Shown here piece after piece: positions 36,259-43,423 of a stretch of DNA of 64,000 nt. The notes below the pieces were generated by a model. That model saw only the letters and a program-made list of their open reading frames with translations. It was not told the origin of the DNA and searched no databases. The DNA is from Luteolibacter luteus. GTDB lineage: Bacteria; Verrucomicrobiota; Verrucomicrobiia; Verrucomicrobiales; Akkermansiaceae. The stretch is from positions 3,844,001 to 3,908,000 of the forward strand of contig NZ_CP051774.1 in assembly GCF_012913485.1 (NCBI RefSeq), read 5' to 3'. The translations under genes and the position numbers were made by a program. Each line of letters begins with the position of its first letter. The first letter of the stretch is position 1.

Positions 36259-37284
36259 TCATTCGCCTTCGGGGGCTTCGTTTTCAGGGGCAGCCTCCTC
36301 AGCGTCCCCATTGTCGTCAGGGGCTGCCGCCACCGGATCCGGGTCCGCATCCGGCGCACGCCGCACGAAGCGGATCGAGATGTCCGGCTGGGCATCGCCA
36401 CCCATCGTCCGGTCCGTGGAATTCCACACGATGGTATCGTCTCCATCCCGGCTGAGTTTCTGGCTGGCGGAGTTCGTTTCCGCATCCGCCGTCACACCGG
36501 TGGTGCGGATCGACCAGCCGTTTGCCGTGCGGGTCCAAGGGCCCGAGGCATTGCCTCCGGCGCTGTCGAAGGTCCACCAATAGACGGATGAGGTGGCGGG
36601 ATTCCAGCCGATGCGGATGCTGGTATTCTGGCTATCGCCATCGGTGTCGGTGGTCACCGCCTCGCCGAGCAAGTAGTTGCCGCTCTCATCCAGATCCATA
36701 ACCAAGGCCATGGTCACCCCATCGTCGCCTTCGTAGGTCCATTCTCCCTCCATCCATGCCAGCGGCTTGATGTATTCCGAGGGCGGCGTGACTTCGAGTT
36801 GGTCGCGGGTGCTGGCGATCAGCCAGGAGCCGTCCGCTTGTTTCACTTGGGTAGCGGAATAGCTGATCGATTTCACCGGCTCATCTTCCTTGGTGGTGAA
36901 ATGGATCACGCCATCCTCGATCGCCACGCCCGGCGCGACCATTCGCACGGAAGATGCTTCGAGCGCGATTTGCGGAACTTCGTCCTCGGCGAAGATTTCC
37001 TTGTAGCGTGCCTCGATGTCCTCGCGCCCGTGGATGGTGTCGCCATCGCGGGTGACGATCTCCCCGGTTTCCACGAAGAGGGCGGCGATTGCGGCGGCGT
37101 CCTTCTGGTTGAAGGCGGCGACGAAACGGGTGGCGGCCTTGCCGAGCGACTCGACATCCGCGTCCATGGTTTCCTCCGGGACCGCCGGAGCGGTGGCTTC
37201 CTGAGCGCAGAGGGAGGAGAGAGGCGCTGCGGACAACAGCAGGCAAAGGGGCAGCACGCGCCCGGCGACGGAACTCGTTTTCAT
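36259..37284 (-). CDS. Exported NTF2-like (SgcJ/DUF4440-type) protein
   Basis: 341 residues with a signal peptide (about 1-26). The N-terminal domain (about 40-170) has the NTF2-like/SgcJ pattern: FVAAFNQKDAAAIAALFVETGEIVT, the GREDIEARY helix, and the strands that follow. A second beta-rich domain (about 175-310: AWMEGEWTYEGDDG, then IRIGWNPATSSVYWWTFD) looks like a DUF1579-type or lipocalin fold. The tail is acidic and alanine/proline-rich (DDNGDAEEAAPENEAPEGE). Proteins of this make-up are common in Planctomycetes and Verrucomicrobia, with no established role. It precedes paralog 2 by 25 bases, on the same strand. Confidence 0.8.
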   Translation of the reverse strand: MKTSSVAGRVLPLCLLLSAAPLSSLCAQEATAPAVPEETMDADVESLGKAATRFVAAFNQKDAAAIAALFVETGEIVTRDGDTIHGREDIEARYKEIFAEDEVPQIALEASSVRMVAPGVAIEDGVIHFTTKEDEPVKSISYSATQVKQADGSWLIASTRDQLEVTPPSEYIKPLAWMEGEWTYEGDDGVTMALVMDLDESGNYLLGEAVTTDTDGDSQNTSIRIGWNPATSSVYWWTFDSAGGNASGPWTRTANGWSIRTTGVTADAETNSASQKLSRDGDDTIVWNSTDRTMGGDAQPDISIRFVRRAPDADPDPVAAAPDDNGDAEEAAPENEAPEGE

Positions 37285-37500
37285 GATACGATGGATCGGT
37301 CAAACGCCTGCAAAAAGCAGTTGTCCTCGGATCCTCACCGTATCGGGCGGGGAAGACGTGACATCCCTTTTCCGGCGAAAAAAGCAACGTAGTTGTTAGC
37401 TCGCTTGCTGCCGGATGCTACATCTTTTTTCTGCCCTTTGGTGCAACTCCGCTGCCGGGAAGCGATCGGGACGGCCCCGGTTTTGCGGCTCAGCGAGACG

Positions 37501-38391
37501 TCACTTCTCCTTCGCCAGCATCGCCAGATAGGCTTTGGCGGCGGTGCCGAGTTCCGATTTCGGGTCCAGCTTCTCGATCTCCTTCAGAACCCCGGATAGT
37601 TCGTTTTTCTTCTCCGGCCAGCGCTGGTAGAGCGCGAACTTCGCTGCCAAGGCTTCCTGCCGTTGATCCTTGGTCAGCTGGGGTTTCTTCAACCAGCCCC
37701 CGATCTCGGTGTCCGCATCGGCGAACTTCTTCTCGTTGCCCTCCGCGACGGCCTTTTCCAGAAGTTTCCGGCCGGGGAAGGTGTAGCGGGCCACGGTGCC
37801 ACTGCGGTCCTCCGGATCCGCCTTCTTCATTTCCTCCACCACCGGCTTGTAGACTTCCTTCGGACCGGTTCCCAAGCCCAGCAGGTCGAGGCCGCTGGCG
37901 AGCAGGCCCGCCTTCTGGGGGCCGCGGGCACCTTCCGCCTTTTTCCAAAAGTCGTCCCGCTTCTTCCGGACCTCCACGGCGCGCTGGATTGCCTGCTCCG
38001 GCTTGCCGAGCGAATCGAGCTCCGGGGTTCCCTCGCGCAGGGCCACGAGGCGGCCTTCGCGGTCGAAGAGGGCGATTGCCGGCAGGCTGCGCGGCTTGAT
38101 CTGGCAGGCCTCGTTGCGCTTCGCCGTGGCTTCGTCTTCCGCCGTCGGGCTCTCCTTCCGGTCGATGTCGAGGATGAGGAGGTCGTCTCCGGCGAACTTC
38201 GCGAAGTTCTCGCTTTTCCAGTAGTCGCCCAGCTTCTTGCCGGGCAGGCACCAGTCGGAGCCATGGAAGAGAACGGCGATGTCCTGGCCGCCGGATTTCG
38301 CCTTCTCAAGGGCGGCAGGGTAGTCGGCCATCCGCTCTGCCGCGGAGACGAAGGTGACGGAGGCGAAGAAGAAGATCGGGAAAAGTTTCAC
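37501..38391 (-). CDS. Exported thioredoxin-fold protein with one cysteine in the active-site motif
   Basis: 296 residues from a GTG start, with a signal peptide (about 1-18). Residues 20-150 are a thioredoxin-like domain (AVLFHGSDWCLPGKKLGDYW). The usual CxxC is CLPG here (Cys48, Gly51), so it cannot form the normal disulfide. Two motifs of the fold follow: LLILDIDRKE and the cis-Pro loop SLPAIALFDREGRLVALREG. The C-terminal half is helical (FWKKAEGARGPQKAGLLAS to the end) and of unknown fold. It is the last gene of a three-gene run (gap 36 bases after the gene at 38428). A chaperone, monothiol reductase or non-catalytic partner role is possible; the periplasm is likely. Confidence 0.78.
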   Translation of the reverse strand: MKLFPIFFFASVTFVSAAERMADYPAALEKAKSGGQDIAVLFHGSDWCLPGKKLGDYWKSENFAKFAGDDLLILDIDRKESPTAEDEATAKRNEACQIKPRSLPAIALFDREGRLVALREGTPELDSLGKPEQAIQRAVEVRKKRDDFWKKAEGARGPQKAGLLASGLDLLGLGTGPKEVYKPVVEEMKKADPEDRSGTVARYTFPGRKLLEKAVAEGNEKKFADADTEIGGWLKKPQLTKDQRQEALAAKFALYQRWPEKKNELSGVLKEIEKLDPKSELGTAAKAYLAMLAKEK

Positions 38392-38427
38392 GAGCGGAGA
38401 TCGGAATGGGGATCAAAGGGCCGGGGT

Positions 38428-40485
38428 TCACTGCAAGCGGCGGCCGTAGACATGGATCGCGGAGAGGTGGAAGACTTCCTTGCGGTCGTCATCCCGCTCC
38501 ACCTTTACCCACGCGACGCGAGGTGCCTTGCCTACGAGGTCGACGCGCCATGGCTCGCCGGGTTTCTCGGAGCGGAAGACTTCCTGCCACGATTGGCCGT
38601 CCTCGGAGATCGAGATCTTGATCGGGACGAGGCGGCTGGCGTTGTAGCCAGCCGATGCATCCGCCACCACGATGCCGGAGAGTTCTCCCAGCTTCGCCAG
38701 GCGCACGACCACGTGCGGCTTTACTTCGGCGGCGGTGTGAAGGCGGCCGCCCTTGGCCTCCAGCACGGCGGCATGGCTTTCCGGCGCATCCCAGTCTGAG
38801 GTGGTGGACAAGCGAATGAGGCCACCCGCGGAAAGCAGTTCTCCCGGAAACGGTGGAAGGGGAGGGAGTTTCGGGGCGTCGCCGGTTGTGACGACTTTTG
38901 CGAGTGCTTGGAAGGCATCGACATTGCCCGTTTCCGCGGCGGCGAGGATTGCAGGGCGCAGGGCCTTGCGCGTTGCTTCCCCGGCTTCGCCACCGCTGCC
39001 CGTTGCCAAGCCGCGGCCGAGTGCTTCGAACCAAGTGGTGCTGCCGCCCTTGCCGAAGCGCTGGCTGCCCCATTCCACCACCGGTGCGAGCCAGCTTTCC
39101 GACTTCGCCTGCAAGGTGACGACCTGCTCGAAGAACTCGAGCTCCTGGGATGGATTGCCCAGCAGCTTGGCCTGCTCGTCGAGGGCCTTCGGCATGTCCC
39201 ACATCACCGGTCCGTTCTCGGAGGCGATGCCGTTATGAAAGGTCAGGAGGAAGGGGATGCGTTCGTCGGCCGGCACATCTTTGATCATCGCGGCTTCGAC
39301 CAATTGCACGACTCCCCAGGCTGCTTCGGGATACTTCGCCAGGGCAGCGAGGGCATCGTCATGGACCTTCTTCCACTGGAGCGGCTCCAGTTTCCGGGAT
39401 TCCTGCAGCCATTTCACATACTCGATCCACGCGGGTTGATCGAGTGGCTGGGCTTCCAGCGCCTTGCGATAAGCCTTGTCGGCGAGGTCTGGGTTCTTGC
39501 CCTTGAGCGCGCGGGCCTGCCACAGGTGCATGGAACTACGATCGGTGGCGTACTTCTCGCCGAGCACCTTTTCTTGAAGGACGAGCTGGGTCCAAGTCCG
39601 GCCCCACAACGAGGTGTGGAGGCCCCGTTCCCAGGAGAGCGAGTAAGCAGGCGTCCATTCTCCCGGTGCGGTGCGGACCGCATAGGCGCAGTGGCCGGGC
39701 TCACCCATGGTGATGGCGGGGATACCGTTCGCGCGGGCGGCCGTGGCTCCGTAGTGGGAAAGCGAGCCGCAGACACCGCCGACATCCCGCACCCGCTCGG
39801 CGTGGATCATCTCGAAGGGAGCATAGTACTTCGGGCCATGGATCGAGTCACCGAAGACGTTCTCAAGGTGGTAGGGAGCTTGCCAGCAAGCGCCCGTGTA
39901 ATCCTTGATCGGGAGCTTCACATGGTCGCGCAGCCACACCAGAGACTGCTCGCCCCAGCCGTCATTGCCGGCCCATTTGCCATTGCCGCCGGCGGAGACG
40001 ACGAAGCGCTTCTCCCAAGTCGCCAGCGTTTCGAAAACCGGGTGCAGCTTTCCCGCCTTCCGTGAATCGCGGAAATACTGGTAGCGCGCCAAGGCTTGAT
40101 CTTCCGGCCAATCTTTCTCGGCATACATCAGCGCGATAGCTGCGGCGGTGGTCAGTTCCTGGCGGTTCGCCATTCCGGAGCGATCGGCTTTCCAGAGGCT
40201 CTCGGCGATCCGCATCATCTTGCCCGCGTCTTCGGGCAGGGGGCCGGAAAACATCAGCTCTTCCAGCAGTTTGCCCTGCATCTCCCGGAAGAAGGCGGAG
40301 CGGGGGCCATTGGTGAGGTTGTTCCACTCGCGCTCGCCGACGGCACGTTCGAGTTCAGCCAAGGCCCACTCGCGGCGGGTGGCTGCATCCTCGGCCTTCA
40401 ATTCAAGGCCCGCTTCATTCGAGGGCAGGCTGATGGCCCCGAAGGCAGGAGCCGTGGCGAGGATCAGGGGCAGTAGATGACGCAT
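38428..40485 (-). CDS. Exported transglutaminase-like protein with helical repeats and discoidin-like end
   Basis: 685 residues with a short signal peptide (about 1-16). Residues ~180-275 resemble a transglutaminase-like core: the candidate nucleophile Cys239 in DVGGVCGSLSHYG, with candidate His265 in GEPGHCAYAV. A following Asp/Asn is not obvious. Next are helical repeats (about 330-480), and the last ~130 residues are a beta-sandwich of the F5/8 discoidin type (GELSGIVVADASAGYNASR, SEDGQSWQEVF, VAWVKVERDD). Transglutaminase-like folds cross-link or cut peptides. It lies between the DUF6288-like protein (33-base gap) and the thioredoxin-like protein. Assignment rests on the Cys/His pair and is moderate. 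Confidence 0.68.
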   Translation of the reverse strand: MRHLLPLILATAPAFGAISLPSNEAGLELKAEDAATRREWALAELERAVGEREWNNLTNGPRSAFFREMQGKLLEELMFSGPLPEDAGKMMRIAESLWKADRSGMANRQELTTAAAIALMYAEKDWPEDQALARYQYFRDSRKAGKLHPVFETLATWEKRFVVSAGGNGKWAGNDGWGEQSLVWLRDHVKLPIKDYTGACWQAPYHLENVFGDSIHGPKYYAPFEMIHAERVRDVGGVCGSLSHYGATAARANGIPAITMGEPGHCAYAVRTAPGEWTPAYSLSWERGLHTSLWGRTWTQLVLQEKVLGEKYATDRSSMHLWQARALKGKNPDLADKAYRKALEAQPLDQPAWIEYVKWLQESRKLEPLQWKKVHDDALAALAKYPEAAWGVVQLVEAAMIKDVPADERIPFLLTFHNGIASENGPVMWDMPKALDEQAKLLGNPSQELEFFEQVVTLQAKSESWLAPVVEWGSQRFGKGGSTTWFEALGRGLATGSGGEAGEATRKALRPAILAAAETGNVDAFQALAKVVTTGDAPKLPPLPPFPGELLSAGGLIRLSTTSDWDAPESHAAVLEAKGGRLHTAAEVKPHVVVRLAKLGELSGIVVADASAGYNASRLVPIKISISEDGQSWQEVFRSEKPGEPWRVDLVGKAPRVAWVKVERDDDRKEVFHLSAIHVYGRRLQ

Positions 40486-40518
40486 GGTCGTGGAGAAGGG
40501 ACGAAGGGTGGGAAAAGA

Positions 40519-42798
40519 TCAGCGGCCGCTGAAGTGGGCACCGGTGATGTGGAGATTCCGCTTCGGTGCCTGGAGCACCAAGGCATAGGTTGCATTGATC
40601 AAATCTTCCTCGCCCATGTAAGGGGCGCCCATGTGCGGCTGGGTGAAGTGCAAGCCGTAGCCCGGTTCCCATGCCAGGGAGAACCACCAGGTGTATTCCG
40701 ACATCACGCTCTTGAAGGCTTCGGGCTTGGTCAGGTTCAGGGCCAGCAAGCCCCAGGAGCCGCCGGGCTCCCCGTAGGCGTGGCTATTTCGCAGCCAGGG
40801 ATGATGCTTCTCCATGAAGCCGATCATCGCATCCCGCATGTCCAGGCGATCGCCGCGGAGATGCGCGGTCATCGCGAAGAGGCCGCTGCGGGACCAGAAC
40901 TCCTCGGTATCCTTGTAGGAGCGGTTGTAGCCCAGTGCTCCGTGACCGCCTTCCTTTGGATTCGACCATGCCATTTCCATGTAGGGCATCATCATCTCCC
41001 AGATGCCGGACTTCATCCCGCAACGCTCGGCCAGCGCTTCGTAGAGCAGGAGGTGGCAGGCGGGTGCGACGAGCGCCTTGTTCTCATACGGCAGGCCACT
41101 CGGGCCGTGGCCGAGAGCGGGCACATTCCAGATCGAGTTATGCTTTCCGGCGATCGCCCAATCGCGCAGCGCATCCAGGTGGCGCAGCACCTCTCGGTCG
41201 TTCGTCTGCAAATACCATTCGCTGTAGAGGATGCCCGCGTAGGCTCCGGCCCAGAAGCCGAGGTTCCCGTAGTCGTCCGGCTTCGGATATTTGGCCAGGG
41301 ACCAATCGACCGCCTTCTTCACCCGGCTGCGGTATTTCTTCTCTCCCGTGGCCAGCAGGGCGAGCGAGGAGAAGGTGGTGCGGATGATATCGCCGGACCA
41401 TGAACCATCCTCGCGCTGGGTGTTTTCGAGAAAGGCGATCATGTCCTTCAGCAGCAGCGCTGCCTCCGGATCGTTCGCCGGATTCATCGTCGTGAAGGTC
41501 TTCGCACGCGGAAGCTCGACATTGAGGACGGTCGGGACCCCTTCACGCATGACGGTGAGCGGCAGCATGCGCTTGCCTGCCTTTAGCGCCGCCTCGGTCT
41601 GGCGGCCCAGCGTTGCCTCGTGGCTGATCTTCAGCCAGCCCCAACCGGGATCCAGATCATTGACCGGCAGAGGCAGATTCCCTGCGGAAAGAATCACATC
41701 GCCTTCCTTGAGCTTCGCCTTTGCCGCCGGGCTGCCCTTGCGGACTTCCATCACGGTGAGCACCGACTGCTTGTGCTCGGTCAAGGCATCGAAGCCCAGC
41801 AGTCCCGCGCCCAAGAGATCCGGCCCGCTGCCTCCGTTCGAGCGACCGAAGAGTTGCTCGGTCGGGCGTTCATTCACCCGGCTAAAATGGGGCAGCCCCA
41901 CGATCGCGGGAGCTCCTTGGCCGGCACGCGCCCGGAGGCCGAAGGTCTTGTCCACCAGCTGCGCCATCATTTCCGGAGGCAACTGCAGCCAGACACGCTG
42001 GCGAGCCAGAGCAGCCTCGCTCTTCTTTGGTAATTGGATCCCTACCGGCGTGACTTCACCGGCAGTGCCGAAACCGCCGCCGCTCCAATCACTCTCGATG
42101 ACGAACCGGAAGGCCTCGATCTCGGTTGGCGCGGCGAGCTTCAGGACCAGCGGCATCCGCTGGTCCGGCACTTCCTTCGCCGTTTCTCCCTTCGCGGCGA
42201 TTTCCCAGTCTTTACCCGGGCGACGGATCTCGAGGCGGTAGTCCTTGGCGACGCCATTCGCATAGCCACCTTGGCGCGGGAGGTAGCGAATCCCCTCCAA
42301 AGCTTGGGGTGCTGAAAATTCCAAGCCGATCCAGTGTGGCGGGGTAGGCTGGGCACTGCCGTGTTGGGTATGCCAGTCGGTCGCAGGATTACCGTCGAAG
42401 GCTCGTTCGGCTTCGGCACCCGCTTGCCAGGACGAGGCGATCACTGCCCAGGAATCCTTCGGAGCCAGACCGGATACCACTGCCTCGCCTTTCGCGAAGA
42501 CCTGGCCGCTGCGGGGATCCAGTGCTTCAAGGATCACCGCGCCCTTGGCTCCGGTCGTCGTGCCGTAGGCATCCACGGAGAGGACCCCCTGCCATTTCCC
42601 CGGGGCATCCTTCTCCTTGTCAGTCAGTTGGGGAACGGTGACGGAAGCCGAGGCGGTCTTCCCCTTTTCCAGCACAAGGCCGCGCCTACCTCCCGGAAGG
42701 ACCCAAGACCCTTGGTCCCCGAAAGCTTCCATTTCCACCGGTGCCGCCCCTAGGGGAAGTCCGATGCTCAAGAGGAGTGAGGGGAACAACAAACGCAT
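40519..42798 (-). CDS. Exported DUF6288-like protein with discoidin and PDZ domains
   Basis: 759 residues from the ATG at 42798; six codons upstream begin at a TTG. The signal peptide is about 1-18. An N-terminal beta-domain is followed by an F5/8 discoidin-type domain (about 110-250: SWQAGAEAERAFDGNPATDW). Then comes a PDZ domain near 300-400 (RKGSPAAKAKLKEGDVILSA) and a C-terminal alpha/alpha-toroid region (about 470-755: RVKKAVDWSLAKYP, SGLPYENKALVAPACHLLL) that I match to DUF6288-like toroids. It is the first gene of the operon with the transglutaminase-like and thioredoxin-like proteins. A carbohydrate- or protein-processing enzyme at the surface is plausible but unproven. The family name is by eye. 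Confidence 0.7.
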   Translation of the reverse strand: MRLLFPSLLLSIGLPLGAAPVEMEAFGDQGSWVLPGGRRGLVLEKGKTASASVTVPQLTDKEKDAPGKWQGVLSVDAYGTTTGAKGAVILEALDPRSGQVFAKGEAVVSGLAPKDSWAVIASSWQAGAEAERAFDGNPATDWHTQHGSAQPTPPHWIGLEFSAPQALEGIRYLPRQGGYANGVAKDYRLEIRRPGKDWEIAAKGETAKEVPDQRMPLVLKLAAPTEIEAFRFVIESDWSGGGFGTAGEVTPVGIQLPKKSEAALARQRVWLQLPPEMMAQLVDKTFGLRARAGQGAPAIVGLPHFSRVNERPTEQLFGRSNGGSGPDLLGAGLLGFDALTEHKQSVLTVMEVRKGSPAAKAKLKEGDVILSAGNLPLPVNDLDPGWGWLKISHEATLGRQTEAALKAGKRMLPLTVMREGVPTVLNVELPRAKTFTTMNPANDPEAALLLKDMIAFLENTQREDGSWSGDIIRTTFSSLALLATGEKKYRSRVKKAVDWSLAKYPKPDDYGNLGFWAGAYAGILYSEWYLQTNDREVLRHLDALRDWAIAGKHNSIWNVPALGHGPSGLPYENKALVAPACHLLLYEALAERCGMKSGIWEMMMPYMEMAWSNPKEGGHGALGYNRSYKDTEEFWSRSGLFAMTAHLRGDRLDMRDAMIGFMEKHHPWLRNSHAYGEPGGSWGLLALNLTKPEAFKSVMSEYTWWFSLAWEPGYGLHFTQPHMGAPYMGEEDLINATYALVLQAPKRNLHITGAHFSGR

Positions 42799-42902
42799 GG
42801 TGCAGAAACGCACCAATAGTCGTTTTTGTTTCGTTTTCCAGAGTTAAAAAGACGCTCTCGCCCTCTGGGTGGGCATTCTCAACGCCTTCTGGGGCCAATG
42901 CC

Positions 42903-43376
42903 TCAGAATTTGGCCGGAACCGGCCCTGCATCCTGCGCTTCGGGCGGTGCCATGAGGCGTTGCACGTCCTCCATCAGCCGCTGTGAAAGTTTGACCAGAT
43001 CATCGTGCTCCGAAACCTTGCCCTTGAAGCCAATGTTCAGGGTCTGGGTCGGGATTCCTTTGAGCTTGGTCTCGCCAGCCTCGAAAATCAGGCGCCGCTT
43101 TACCTCCTCCACGGCGGCTTGCTCGGAAGCCAGGCCCCACGTGGTGGTGATATTGCAGTCCCGCACGATCTGGGTGAGGGTTTCCTGAGTTACCAGCTTC
43201 TCCTTCATCCCGGTAACCGTCTGTTGTCTTTGCTCCTCAGTGGCGTCCGGATGGAAGGGCAGGGGAACATAGGTGAAGTCAGGGGCGTTTTGCTTGCTCT
43301 TCCAATAGGCAAAAGCACCCCCTCCCATCAGAAGACAGAGAACGAACACACCCGCTACGACGATCCACCGTTGCAT
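42903..43376 (-). CDS. Small membrane-anchored protein, Wzz-like pattern
   Basis: 157 residues from the ATG at 43376; the longer frame has no better start. It has one N-terminal membrane helix (about 4-24: WIVVAGVFVLCLLMGGGAF) and a soluble remainder. That part contains TLTQIVRDCNITTTWGL, then EEVKRRLIFEAGETKLKGIP and TLNIGFKGK. This sequence pattern recalls the periplasmic part of Wzz/GumC-type polysaccharide co-polymerases, but the protein lacks the second membrane helix and is far shorter. The similarity is weak inference. It is divergent from the M16 protease gene 47 bases away. Confidence 0.6.
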   Translation of the reverse strand: MQRWIVVAGVFVLCLLMGGGAFAYWKSKQNAPDFTYVPLPFHPDATEEQRQQTVTGMKEKLVTQETLTQIVRDCNITTTWGLASEQAAVEEVKRRLIFEAGETKLKGIPTQTLNIGFKGKVSEHDDLVKLSQRLMEDVQRLMAPPEAQDAGPVPAKF

Positions 43377-43423
43377 GTCAGGGGTGTATCCTCTCCATTT
43401 CTGTCCGTCCAAGCCGGAAATTC

